Positions 43,276-53,007 of a DNA stretch of 64,000 bases are shown in pieces. The DNA comes from SZUA-38 sp965212525 (GTDB lineage: Bacteria; Pseudomonadota; Gammaproteobacteria; Xanthomonadales; SZUA-38), in assembly GCA_965212525.1 (NCBI GenBank), contig CBDBVC010000058.1, positions 1 through 64,000 of the forward strand. Direction: 5' to 3'. Every line of letters begins with the position of its first letter. Position 1 is the first letter of the stretch. The notes under the pieces are model-generated. The model was not told where the DNA came from and made no database searches. It saw nothing but the letters and a program-made list of their open reading frames with translations. The position numbers and the translations under genes are program-made.

Positions 43276-45919
43276 ATGCAGCGTTCTGTAATCATCATTG
43301 CAATGGTGGCGATGTCCATCGTGCTTGGCTCCTGTGTGCATCAGGCCCCTGAGCAGCCGATCTCAGAAACAGGGACGAAACCCGGTTACGGACAGGCCGA
43401 TTTCTTCAAGCCCATGCGCGGCGATTACTGGGCTGTGCGATACAGTTACCCGACCAACCGTTTCGAACCGGCCTGGCTGGCCGAATCACGCCTCAGACAC
43501 AACGCCCATGAGCGCCGGCGCCCGGAGGGTATCAATCTGTCGCGTGAACATCTGCTCAAGGTTGGGGGTTCCGGTCTCTCGCCAACGTCTTTCACCGAGC
43601 TGGGACCCCTGCCACTGCAGGGAGGCAGTGCCCGCTATTCCGGCCGTATCAATGTCGTTGTCCTCACACCCGACCGATCCGACCATCGCCTACTTTGGTG
43701 TTGATGGCGGCGGGGTCTGGAAAACCACCAACTGCTGCGACAGCAACACCACCTGGATCGCCACCACCGATACCGATGAGTTCACCTCGATCGCTATCGG
43801 CGATCTGGTGATGGATCCGAATGATTCCGATACCCTGTATGCCGGTACCGGTGATCTGCGCTATGGTTCCTACAGTTTCGGTTCGGCCGGTCTGCTCAAG
43901 ACCACCGATGCCGGAAACAGCTGGGTCATTCTCGGCGAGACAGAGTTCTCGCCGGTACGTGATCAGCCGGCTGGCGAGTTTCCGCAGTATCAGGCCATCG
44001 GCAAGGTACAGGTCAATCCGCGTGACTCCGACCAGATCGCCGTCGGTACCAAGACCGGTGTGTTCTTTTCATACGATGCCGGAACCAGCTGGAGTGGGCC
44101 CTGCCTGACCAATGCCTTCACCACACAGCGCCAGGATACCACCGGCCTGCTGGTGGCCGACAATGGCTTATCCACCGACCTGTATGCGGCCATCGGCACC
44201 CGCGGTCACAATACGCCGGTACAACCGGACCTGGATCAGAACGGCGCCAACGGCATCTACAAGACCGCCTTTCCGTCATCGGGCTGCCCGGCCAGCTGGA
44301 ACCTGGTCAGCACCGAGCTGAACGGCTGGCCTGTCGGTACCGGCGGTGGTACACCCTTTCCGACCAATTCAGTGGGACGCATCGATCTGGCCATGTCGCC
44401 CAGTGACAATGAGGTAATCTATGCGCAGCTGGCCGATGTCCAGACACGGTCGGTACGTGGCGTCTGGCGTACGGGCGACGGTGGACAGAACTGGACCCAG
44501 GTGGCCAGTAACAGCGACTTCATCGGTTGTGATGGATCGGGATCCCAGGCCTGGTACGACATGGGCATGTCGGTGGCACCCGATGATCCCGACACGGTGT
44601 TCCTGAGTGCCGTCGATCTGTTCAGGTCCACCAACGGCGGCGACACCTTTACCAATCTGACCTGTGGCTATGCCGGCGGTCCCGCTGCACCGAGCAGCGA
44701 TTTCGTGCACGTCGATCATCACGCCCGCGCCTTCGTGGCCGGTGACAGCGACCGGCTGCTGGTGGGCTCTGACGGCGGCATCTATGTCACCAACAATGCG
44801 GATACGGCAAGCCCCGGGGATACCGTGTTCACTCACATGAACGACACCGTCAGCACCATTGAGTTCTACTCCGGCGACATCACCGGCGATTTCGCCAATA
44901 CGGCCCCGCGATCGATTGTTGGCGGGGCGCAGGACAACGGTTCCTCGGTCACCACCTGGAACGGTGCCGTCTCGGCCGTACCCTGGACCCGAGTCAACGG
45001 TGGCGATGGCATCTTTGCCCGTATTGAACCGAAAGAGGGGAATCGTTATTACGTCGAATCCCAATTCGGTAACATGCGAATCAGTCAGAATGGGCCGAAC
45101 GGACCGTACAGCAATTTTGTCTCACCCTGGGGAAGCGACGACCCGTTGCCATTCATCTTCGCCTTTGACATCAACAAGTACAATTGCCCGGGTGCCACCT
45201 GTGATCAGCTGATCGCCGGCACCTATCGTGTGTGGGAAACATCCACCGGTGGCCTGACTAATGGCAGCTGGTACATCAACAGCCCGGATCTGACCAAGGG
45301 TGTGCTGGATGGACGCTCCATCATCAACCAGCTGCATTACTCGCTGACCGATTCCAGCATTGCGATCATTGGCACCAACGACGGCAATGTGCAGTACGGT
45401 TTCGGCATGGGGCAGGGGTCGGCCAATACGGCGACCTGGGTTGATGTCACCGATGGCAACACCGTGCTGCCCAATCGGCCGGTGCTCGACGTCATCACGG
45501 CGGCCGATGTCGCCACGACCGGCTATGCCGCAGTCGGCGGATTTGATCAGAACACCCCGGCCACGCCCGGGCATGTGTTCGAGGTTACCTGTAACGCTGA
45601 CTGTTCCACTGTCAGCTGGGCCAACAAGAGCGGCAACCTGCCGAACATCCCGGTCGACAGCATCATGGTCAACCCCAATGTGATCGGGCAGGTGTTTGCC
45701 GGCACCGACTGGGGTCTGTACTACACCGATGACATACGCGTGAGTAATCCGGTCTGGTATCGCTTCACCGATGGCCTGCCATCGGTGATGATCTGGGACA
45801 TGGCCATCGATCGCGGAGCCACCACACTGGCGGTATTCACCCGTTCACGTGGTGCCTTTGCCTGGTTGCTGCCCACCGAGCCACTGACCACCATCTTTGC
45901 CGACGGCTTTGAGGACTAG
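43276..45919 (+). CDS. BNR/sialidase-like propeller lipoprotein with FADGFED tail, one-base shift
   Basis: About 880 residues after removing one base near 43665 (CTCACACCC). The first frame begins at ATG 43276 with a lipoprotein signal (VLGSCVHQ) and ends SARYSGRINVVVL; the second continues HPTDPTIAYFGVDGGGVWKTTN. BNR-type units with WKTT or RTGDGG turns run to the end (SAGLLKTTDAGNSWVIL, GVWRTGDGGQNWTQVAS, LFRSTNGGDTFTNL). The protein ends TTIFADGFED, a tail shared by exported proteins of related bacteria. Probably a surface propeller, possibly glycan-binding; no sialidase catalytic residues were identified. Confidence 0.8.
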
Positions 45920-45948
45920 TCAGGGCTGAAACGGGTTATTGCGGATGC

Positions 45949-46347
45949 TCAGTGATCCTGCCCGGACAGGTCCTGGGCAAAGGTAAGGCCGTTGCCGTCC
46001 GGATCGAAGAAGGCAAATTCGCGGTTGCCCCACGGGGTGTCGGTCAGCCGCGTGCCGTCATGAAACACGCCGACCCGTCTGTATTCGTCATGCAGCGCAT
46101 CGACATTGCCGACGAAGATTCGCAGTGATGGCCGTTCCACGCGAAGCCATTCGGCCTCGTCGTGCCATTGCAAGTGCAGCATGGCACGATCGCGCCAGAT
46201 ACCGGCATAGGTCGGTTTGAGATCATCGTCCCTGAAGGCCAGTTCAAACCCCAGTCTGCTGACATAGTAATCGATGGACCGGACCATGTTTCGTACCGGC
46301 AGCACCGGTACCACCAGTTTCAGATTGTCATCACGCTCATTGGTCAT
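45949..46347 (-). CDS. VOC (glyoxalase/bleomycin-resistance) protein
   Basis: 132 residues with the paired beta-alpha-beta-beta-beta VOC layout: VVPVLPVRNMVRSIDYYVSRLGFELAFRDDD and FVGNVDALHDEYRRVGV, then FAFFDPDGNGLTFAQDL. The N-terminal His metal ligand is replaced by Pro/Val in this copy. The ATG at 46347 overlaps the stop of the kinase-aminotransferase (TGATG), so it is coupled to that gene and probably acts in the same pathway. Confidence 0.85.
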   Translation of the reverse strand: MTNERDDNLKLVVPVLPVRNMVRSIDYYVSRLGFELAFRDDDLKPTYAGIWRDRAMLHLQWHDEAEWLRVERPSLRIFVGNVDALHDEYRRVGVFHDGTRLTDTPWGNREFAFFDPDGNGLTFAQDLSGQDH

Positions 46348-48694
46348 CAGCTGGCAGCTCCGACATGACAGAATGGCGGCTGACCGAGTTCATCATCGTG
46401 TAGCCGCACCAGCATGTTGATGTCATCGTCGGTGACCCACCATCGGTGGCTTGATCTTGATGACATTGCCGTGGGGTCCGTCTGTGACCAGCAGCACATT
46501 GCGCTCGCGCATGCGGTTGACCAGCAGTTCGGTTTCCTCACTGGCCGGTTCCAGGGTCTGTCGATCGCGAACCAGCTCGATGCCGGCAAACAGGCCCAGA
46601 CCGCGAACATCACCGATGATCGGGTGCTTCTGCTTCAGGGCGCTGAAGCCCTCCAGCATCAGGCGGCCTGCCGATGCCGCATGCGCCTGCAGCTGCTCAT
46701 CCTCGATCACATCCATCACCGCCATGCCAATGGCACAGGACACTGGATTGCCACCGAAAGTGGAAAAGTACTCCATGCCGGTATGGAACGATGCAGCGAT
46801 GGCTTCGGTGGTGATGACGGCGGCCATCGGGTGTCCGTTGCCGATGGGTTTGCCCAGCACCACGATATCGGGGATGGCATCCTGTGACTGGAATGCCCAG
46901 AAATGCGACCCGACCCGGCCGAAACCGACCTGGACCTCGTCAGCGATGCAGACGCCGCCGGCGGCACGGATCTGTTCGAAGGTTGATTTCAGATAACCTG
47001 TCGCGGGAATCACGGAACCGCCACAGGAGAGCAGTGACTCGGTGATGAAGCCGGCGACCGGTCGCTCACTTTGCGACATGACGGTGGCAAAATCCTCGGC
47101 ATAGGCCTGGCCGGCATCACCGCCCTGGCCCTTGTGCCGACCTCGATAACCATCAGCCAGTGGCACCACGTGTACCCAGTCGCGGGCACTGCCCTCGCCG
47201 CCCTTGCCCAGGAACTTGTAGGGGCTGATGGCGATCAGGTTGGCGGTATTGCCGTGATAGGCCCCGTCGACCACCATGAAATCGCGCCGTCCGGTATGGT
47301 GCATGGCCAGCCTGAGGGCCAGTTCGTTAGCCTCGGAACCGGAATTGACGAAGTAGCAGCGGGTAAATTCATCCGGCAGTGTGGCCAGCAGTCGACTGGC
47401 ATAGTCGGTCAGGCCGTCGTACAGGTAGCGTGTGTTGGTATTGAGCAGGCCAATCTGCCGCTGTGCCGCTGCCACCACGTGCGGGTGGCAGTGGCCGACA
47501 TGGCAGACGTTGTTGACCATGTCGAGAAACGGCTGCCCGTGGCGATCGAACAGGAACTGGCGATGGCCGCGCACCATGTGCAGCGGGCGTTCGTAGGCGG
47601 TGGACAGATTGGGGTTGATCGTGCGTCTGCGCTGATCAACGAGTACATCAATTGGTTCGCCCCGATCCAGCTCGATGGTCTGTGTACGCGCACCCTCGAT
47701 ATCCGCGAACAGGCGCCGCAAGGCATCAGCCGGTGCAATGGCGGCCAGTTGATGGATCAGTGCCAGTGCGGGTTCAAATGAGGTGTACCAGCTCGGGTGC
47801 TCGGGTGTATCGACCATGCGACGTGCCGCAATCGACAGGCTCATGCAGAGTCTGCCGATGATCAGCGGGTAGATGGCCTCGAGTTCATTTGCGGACAGTT
47901 CTCGCGTGTGGTGATATCCGGCGATGACGGTCCGCTGCAGCTTCGAAGGGTTCGCGTTCTGCCATCATCACGTAGGTCACGGCGATCGCCAGGTCACACA
48001 CCGCCGGATTGTACAGGGCATCACCAAAATCGATCAGGCCGGTGACCCGGTCACCGTCAACGATGATGTTCTCTTCGTTGGCATCGCCATGAATGATGCT
48101 GTGTGGCAATCCGGGCAGCAAGGGAAGGGCGACTGCCGTGAAATACTGATATCCCCATTCGATCACCCGGCGATCCTGCAGATTTCTGAAGTGCCGGCAG
48201 CAATCGCGATGCTGGTCGCCTCGGTTCATGTCCCAGATATGCGTTCGCCTGGCTGCTGCCAGTTCAAGATCTGACAGTGACATATTGATCTCGGCCAGTA
48301 TGCGCCCCAGATGCTGCAGACGATGCCGACTCGCGACCGGCTGCTCGGCCCAGGTGGGGCCGTCAATGTAGTGCAGCAATCTGCCCCGGTATTGCTGATT
48401 CTGGTGAACCAGTATGCCGGGTCCGTTGTCCGTATCGGGCAGCTCGATTCGTGCCGGCAGTGCCAGCTCAAGTCGCTTGCCGCTCAGGTGAGCGATGATG
48501 TCATCCTCCAGCCTGAGCAGGCGGTCTGACTCATCGCTGCCTTCTGTGGAAGACAGTTTGAGGATCATGCGCTGATCCCCGGTGGTGAGCAGGAAATTCT
48601 GGTTGTGCCCCGGTAATCGGGTGATATCAGGCAGCTGTCGCAGCTGCCCGTTCAGAAAATCGCGTACCGTTTTCGGCTCGATCAGGGTTGTCAT
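46347..48694 (-). CDS. Kinase-aminotransferase fusion (APH phosphotransferase plus class III PLP enzyme), two one-base shifts
   Basis: About 781 residues after removing one base near 47930 and one near 46437. N-terminal 270 residues: aminoglycoside-phosphotransferase/choline-kinase fold with HGDANEENIIVDGDRVTGLIDFGD. About 80 linker residues (VIAGYHHTRELSANELEAIYPLIIGRLCMSL) follow. The class III aminotransferase has VNSGSEANELAL, the ADEVQVGFGR loop and the PLP lysine in VLGKPIGNG. Human AGPHD1 (hydroxylysine kinase) and AGXT2L1/2 (phospho-lyases) are the separated counterparts, so an amino-alcohol substrate is inferred: phosphorylation, then elimination. Downstream VOC start overlaps its stop, which supports the repaired C-terminus. 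Confidence 0.85.
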
Positions 48695-48808
48695 GTCGCC
48701 ACCTGTGATGGTGCGGCCAGTCAGGCCGTCAACTCAGCAGGACATATATCACCAACATCCGTTTGATACAACGATCGTGTTGGCATGACAGGGCGAAATC
48801 CGGGCTGT

Positions 48809-49319
48809 TCAGAGAGCGACGCCTTCAGTCCTGTGACCTGCCGTTGAGTCGAGCAGGCCACCGGCGAAGCGTTCAACCAGTTCGATTTCATGACCGTCCG
48901 GGTCACTAATATAGACCGAGCGCGATTGTGGATAGTGGATCACACCCTCCGGATAATCGTCGAGAAAACGACGGTTGACATCGGACTGGCGCAGACAAGT
49001 CAGGGTACGATCGAAATCATCCACCACAAATCCCCAGTGATTGATACGCCGGCCCTGGGCGAATGACTCTGCACCGTTAGCCGATGCCTTGCGCACCCTG
49101 ATGCAGGGCCAGTGCCGCTGTGTCAGCGATTCCCAGTATCACATAGGATCGTTCTGCATAGGTGCCTGCTGCGGTGTTCCCTTCAGGTGCAGGTTTACGG
49201 CCGTCCTCGATGAGCTGAAAACCGAAGGTCTGCTGATAGAACTGAAGCGAGCGGCCCAGATCGCTCACTGACAGATTGATGTGATCGATGGCCCTGATGC
49301 CAATTGCTGCGGCACTCAT
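48809..49319 (-). CDS. VOC-family protein with a one-base shift
   Basis: About 169 residues after removing one G near 49097. The first frame is IGIRAIDHINLSVSDLGRSLQFYQQTFGFQLIEDGRK, with H of the metal site in DHINLSV; the second is NHWGFVVDDFDRTLTCLRQSDVNRR and SRSVYISDPDGHEIELVERF, with ligands NHWG and HEIEL. Both halves are needed for one VOC fold. The ATG at 49319 overlaps the stop of the 54-residue ORF upstream (ATGA). It may be a dioxygenase or lyase in the same pathway as the fusion enzyme. Confidence 0.8.
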
Positions 49320-49480
49320 CGGAACCACCGCATGTAGGCAAAGCTCTGGCTCAGTTCTCGTACCAGCACCTGTCTGGTAGACAGGCTGTTGGCTTGTGAA
49401 TCGGGCTGATCATTGCCGGGCTGAAGTTCGGCCGGATGGTTGTGTACAAAACGGTTGAGGTATTCGTTGAGACGTTGCAT
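49316..49480 (-). CDS. 54-residue ORF coupled to VOC gene
   Basis: Reverse-strand ORF with ATG at 49480 and GGAG eight bases upstream. It begins MQRLNEYLNRFVHNHPAELQ and ends QSFAYMRWFR. The stop overlaps the VOC ATG by ATGA. The basic and aromatic C-terminus and helical character suggest a real short protein, not a shadow. No family recognised. Its promoter region faces the XRE-cupin regulator with an inverted repeat between them. Confidence 0.6.
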   Translation of the reverse strand: MQRLNEYLNRFVHNHPAELQPGNDQPDSQANSLSTRQVLVRELSQSFAYMRWFR

Positions 49481-49559
49481 GGGGTTTCTCCGTTGTGCGA
49501 TGATCTGTTGTGATCAAGCATACGGGGCGCTGACAACGTAACAACAAAATTGCCAATAT

Positions 49560-49576
49560 TTTGACAGATCGTCAAA
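49560..49576. promoter_or_regulatory. TTTGAC-N5-GTCAAA operator
   Basis: TTTGACAGATCGTCAAA, six-base arms around five bases, in the space between the divergent 54-residue ORF (start 49480) and the XRE-cupin regulator (start 49621). Position and symmetry fit an autoregulatory site that also controls the VOC/fusion genes. Confidence 0.55.
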
Positions 49577-49620
49577 CAATGGTCGACAATGATCGGGTCA
49601 CGATCAACAGGCTACAGATT

Positions 49621-50202
49621 ATGCAAAACATTGCAGTGTTCCTGTCGCAGAATGTGCTGGCCCTGCGCCGGTCACGTCGTCTGTCTCAACAGCAGCTCTC
49701 GAACCAGTCCGGTATTCCGCGATCGACCATCAGTCATATCGAATCGGGCGCCGGCAATCCGACGCTGGATCATCTCAATCGACTGTCGCTGGCCCTGGGT
49801 GTTGGTCTGGAAGAGCTCATCTCCTCGCCAAGGGACGAGGTGCAGTTGATCAGGGAAGAGAAAATCCCGTTGCGATCGCTCAAGAAGGGCGCCATCCGTA
49901 TTTTGCAGCTGTTACCGGACAAGGTGCATGGCTTGGCGATCGAGCAGATGGTACTCAAGCCATCCACTACCCACACCGGCAGACCACATCTTCAGGGTGC
50001 GAGGGAATATTGCTACTGTCAGGCCGGTCAGCTGGATGTGCTGGTGGCCGGCAAGCTGTATCAGCTCAGCCAGGGTGACGTGCTGGCGTTTGCCGGTGAT
50101 CAGGCGCACTCCTACCGTAACGCCGGTCGCGCTGCACTTCGTGCGATCAGCGTGGTGATTCCCTATGAAATTGTCCGGCGCATGCCGCCTGAGAATGGCT
50201 AG
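49621..50202 (+). CDS. XRE-cupin transcriptional regulator
   Basis: 193 residues from ATG 49621. XRE helix-turn-helix at residues 8-60 (RRSRRLSQQQLSNQSGIPRSTISHIESGAGNPTLDHLNRLSLAL), then a short linker and a C-terminal cupin (PHLQGAREYCYCQAGQLDVLVAGKLYQLSQGDVLAFAGDQAHSYRNAG). Same architecture as SutR/PuuR-type regulators, which often respond to amines or sulfur compounds. Divergent from the VOC/kinase locus and the likely regulator of it. Confidence 0.88.
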   Translation: MQNIAVFLSQNVLALRRSRRLSQQQLSNQSGIPRSTISHIESGAGNPTLDHLNRLSLALGVGLEELISSPRDEVQLIREEKIPLRSLKKGAIRILQLLPDKVHGLAIEQMVLKPSTTHTGRPHLQGAREYCYCQAGQLDVLVAGKLYQLSQGDVLAFAGDQAHSYRNAGRAALRAISVVIPYEIVRRMPPENG

Positions 50203-50205
50203 TCC

Positions 50206-50847
50206 TTATTCACGGCGAAACAGGTAGGCACCGGCTTCAGCTCCCCAGACCTGATTGCCCTCGGCATCGAATCCACGGTCCCAGCTGTCAATTGCATTGG
50301 CGGTGACGGTCACTTCCGATGTGGCATAGCTGGCACCCCGCAGGCTGCTCTGGCAGGCATCGGCGTCAGTGGCACCGCGATAGCTGGCATCATCCTTTGG
50401 CTTCAGGAATACGGCACAACCGGTTCGTTCCTGCAGATCATCAGGGCCAATGTGGTCCATGCTGTCCGGGTTCTGCCAGGCACCGACATGTTGCACAGGT
50501 GTTGGCAGGGAATACACCGTACTGATAAACAGGCCGTTCTCCTGCGTGAGATGGTAGACACGCTGTCGATAGGGCTGTTGCGGTCGACTCGCCGTGGCCT
50601 GTTCGACATACAGCCACGGACCGTCCTCACGCTCTGTCCAGATGGCGGCAGTTCTGAGGGTAATGTGAAAGTAGCGCTCGTCATCGATCGATTGCTGCTC
50701 GGAGCTGAATGCACCACTCATCCATGTGGCCAGCTGTGACAGTGAATGATCGCCTGCCCTGGTCTGATGACCGGCACAGCCGCTGATCATGAGCAGGGAT
50801 GTGAGAACAAGGAACCCTGCAAGCTGTCGTCCCGGTTTCTGTTGCAT
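50206..50847 (-). CDS. CpcT/CpeT-like lipoprotein
   Basis: 213 residues. Lipoprotein signal LLMISGCAG, then a CpcT/CpeT-like beta barrel (DHSLSQLATWMSGAFSSEQQSIDDERYFHITLRTAAIWTERE, WLYVEQATASRPQQPYRQRVYHL, GCAVFLKPKDDASYRGATDADACQSSLRGASYATSEVTVTANAI). In cyanobacteria this fold is a bilin lyase; non-photosynthetic bacteria carry it as an exported protein of unknown function. Short intergenic space to neighbours. Confidence 0.88.
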   Translation of the reverse strand: MQQKPGRQLAGFLVLTSLLMISGCAGHQTRAGDHSLSQLATWMSGAFSSEQQSIDDERYFHITLRTAAIWTEREDGPWLYVEQATASRPQQPYRQRVYHLTQENGLFISTVYSLPTPVQHVGAWQNPDSMDHIGPDDLQERTGCAVFLKPKDDASYRGATDADACQSSLRGASYATSEVTVTANAIDSWDRGFDAEGNQVWGAEAGAYLFRRE

Positions 50848-50880
50848 CTTGATTCTCTCCTGATCGTTGTCGCCTGGTGA

Positions 50881-51252
50881 TCACACCCAGACGTCGTTTG
50901 CGGCGGTTCGGTCACCGCCCTCATCTCCGGTATTCTTCGTACCCTCCGGCTCCACCATCATGATCCAGCATTCTGATTCGGCCACCGGGCGGTGCTGAAC
51001 GCCTCGGGGCACGACGTAAAGGTCGCCCTCGTTGAGCATCACCGAGCGATCTGCCAGCTGCATTTCCAGTTGCCCCTTCATGATGATGAACACCTCATCG
51101 GTATCAGGGTGATCATGCCAGATGAATTCACCCTCGATGCGGGCGATCTTGAACTGGTAGTCGTTCATGCTGGCGATCACGCGCGGTTGCCACTGATCGT
51201 CAAACTTCGAGAACTTGTCGAGGATGTTGATCCCGGTATCTGAGGGGTTCAT
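50881..51252 (-). CDS. Cupin protein paired with Rieske oxygenase
   Basis: 123 residues, single cupin barrel with the HDHPDTDEVFIIMKGQL motif 1 and GDLYVVPRGVQHRPVAESE motif 2. The C-terminus is polar and ends ANDVWV. ATG 51252 overlaps the stop of the Rieske gene (ATGA), so they are co-translated. May bind a substrate or metal in the same pathway. Confidence 0.85.
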   Translation of the reverse strand: MNPSDTGINILDKFSKFDDQWQPRVIASMNDYQFKIARIEGEFIWHDHPDTDEVFIIMKGQLEMQLADRSVMLNEGDLYVVPRGVQHRPVAESECWIMMVEPEGTKNTGDEGGDRTAANDVWV

Positions 51253-52292
51253 GCCGAATCCTCCCGTCCAAGCGCCTGACGATACAGCTGCTGGTAATGG
51301 ATCACGCCCTTTTCGCGACGGGCACTCAGCGGTCCCTTCTCGTAGGCGCCGGATTCAAGGCCCCGCTGCACGCGCAGGCAGATGTCGATATCCTCCTGCT
51401 GCACCGAATCACTGAAGGCAACGTCCTTCTGGATCATCTCGCGTGTTTTCGGGTGATCGGGTTCCTGATAGTAGTAGTCGAACACCACCCGACAGCGGTC
51501 ATGTGCCAGTGGGATCACCGAATTGGTCTGCAGGCGTGAGGGGTATACGTTGAGCATGGTGTTCGGAAACAGGGTCACATAATGCACCTGGCCAGCACCG
51601 TAGAGGCCATCGTCCTGTTCCAGCGGCGAGAACTGGTAGGAATACCAGGGCTTCATCTCCGTATTGTAACTGCGGTAATCGATCATGCGGTTCAGTTCAG
51701 GATGAATGTGCGGTATGTGGTAGCCCTCCAGATAATTGTCCATGTAGACCTTCCAGTTGCAGTCGATCAGGTATTCGTCGCGGTGGTGGTAGCTGAACGA
51801 GGCCACGTCGATCGGTGCGATCACTTCACCCAGCCCATCCAGGTATTCATCCAGCGGGGCGATGTCATTCGAGAGACTGGCGAAAATGAATCCTTGCCAC
51901 AGTGCATGGCGCACAGGATGAAGGCGATAATCTGCCACATCAAAACCCTCTGTGGTATCCATCTCCGGAGCCGTCAGCAGCTGGCCATCCAGGCCATAGC
52001 TCCAGCCGTGATAACGGCATCGAATGCGACTGCTGCGACCCGGACACTGTCGCAGGGGGCCTGCGCGGTGTCGGCAGACATTGTGAAAGACGTGTATCTG
52101 GCCTTGAGGATCCCGGCTCAGAAGTACCGAATGATCAAGCAGGCTCATCTCGATCACAGTAGTCTCGTCCGAAAACTGGCTCACATGACCGATCACTTGC
52201 CAGCTGTGCCTGAGTACCCGGTCCAGATCAATCTGATGCTGTTCGTCAGACAGGTAGTCCTGTGCCGGCAGGGTCTGAATGGGCTGATTCAT
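51249..52292 (-). CDS. Rieske non-heme iron oxygenase, alpha subunit
   Basis: 347 residues from ATG 52292. Rieske [2Fe-2S] centre CRHRA...CRYHGW near residues 80-105, then the catalytic domain with NWKVYMDNYLEGYHIPHIHPEL near 190 carrying the facial triad (His, His and a distal Asp). Related to quaternary-ammonium oxygenases (choline, carnitine, stachydrine group) by length and by single-component alpha subunit. Needs a reductase that is not in this window. A 365-codon open frame on the opposite strand here is a shadow. Confidence 0.88.
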   Translation of the reverse strand: MNQPIQTLPAQDYLSDEQHQIDLDRVLRHSWQVIGHVSQFSDETTVIEMSLLDHSVLLSRDPQGQIHVFHNVCRHRAGPLRQCPGRSSRIRCRYHGWSYGLDGQLLTAPEMDTTEGFDVADYRLHPVRHALWQGFIFASLSNDIAPLDEYLDGLGEVIAPIDVASFSYHHRDEYLIDCNWKVYMDNYLEGYHIPHIHPELNRMIDYRSYNTEMKPWYSYQFSPLEQDDGLYGAGQVHYVTLFPNTMLNVYPSRLQTNSVIPLAHDRCRVVFDYYYQEPDHPKTREMIQKDVAFSDSVQQEDIDICLRVQRGLESGAYEKGPLSARREKGVIHYQQLYRQALGREDSA

Positions 52293-52418
52293 GGTCGTTT
52301 TCAATCCTGTTGGGTATCACTCTGCAGGCACAGTAAATCACAACTTGGCCTCGGGATGGAATCCCCGGATCAGATCTTTCGGGCCTATGTGGCCCTGCTG
52401 CATCCTGGGCTGGCTGAC

Positions 52419-52922
52419 TCAGGTCGGAGGCTGTTTTCGTCGCCTCACGCGGCCCATCAGGCCCTTGAGTGTCTCGACGATCAGCAGGACGATGACCACG
52501 GCCACCAGCCCGCTGATGATGGCGCTGCTGTTCAGCGGCACGGAGAACGAATACTGACGGAAGGTGTCGCGAATGAGTTCGGACTGTCCCTGACCGGCCA
52601 GGTGCATGACCTTGCCCAGCAGCGAACCCTGCATGGCATGCTTCTCGTTACTGAAAAAGTCGAATCTGTCCTTCAGTGATTGTATGGCATCTGCTTCGCT
52701 GCGGAAGGTGGCATCGCGGCTGTTGCGATGCTTGTCGATCAGGGCCTCGAGAGATCCGCCGTGCTGCTCATCGGCGACTTTCTGGAAACCGGAGAGGTTG
52801 TGCTGCACCTCATTGTAATGAGCATCGAGCCGCTGTTCGTACTGGATGACGAAGTTGGGTACCTGGATGCCATACAGGATGGTGGCACAGGCCAGGATGA
52901 TCAGGACATAGCGATAAATCAT
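52419..52922 (-). CDS. DUF2937 membrane protein
   Basis: 167 residues: an N-terminal membrane helix (YVLIILACATILYGIQVPNFV), a long amphipathic helical domain (QYEQRLDAHYNEVQHNLSGFQKVADEQHGGSLEALIDKHRNS), and a C-terminal membrane helix (IISGLVAVVIVLLIVETLKGL) followed by RRRK. This is the DUF2937 architecture. Function unknown; single gene. Confidence 0.82.
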   Translation of the reverse strand: MIYRYVLIILACATILYGIQVPNFVIQYEQRLDAHYNEVQHNLSGFQKVADEQHGGSLEALIDKHRNSRDATFRSEADAIQSLKDRFDFFSNEKHAMQGSLLGKVMHLAGQGQSELIRDTFRQYSFSVPLNSSAIISGLVAVVIVLLIVETLKGLMGRVRRRKQPPT

Positions 52923-53007
52923 GATGTTGGTACCTCGTGATTCGAGTCTATCACGGCATGCTCGCGGCTTGATGACAATGTTGTGGCCTGAATACCGGGC
53001 TGATCGA

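Noticed and set aside
44369..45064. A 231-codon reverse frame inside the BNR lipoprotein
   Set aside because: Antisense to clear BNR repeats; composition is a mirror of codon bias.
47071..47781. A 236-codon forward frame across the kinase-aminotransferase
   Set aside because: Antisense to the PLP domain with conserved catalytic residues; no signal or start.
958..49319. Programmed ribosomal frameshifting as a cause of the shifts
   Set aside because: No slippery heptamer plus stem at the shift positions, and the genes are unrelated families with no history of programmed shifts.
51582..52679. A 365-codon open frame on the forward strand across the Rieske gene
   Set aside because: The reverse strand codes for an intact Rieske oxygenase with all metal motifs; the forward frame has no family motifs and no good start. 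It is a GC-driven shadow.
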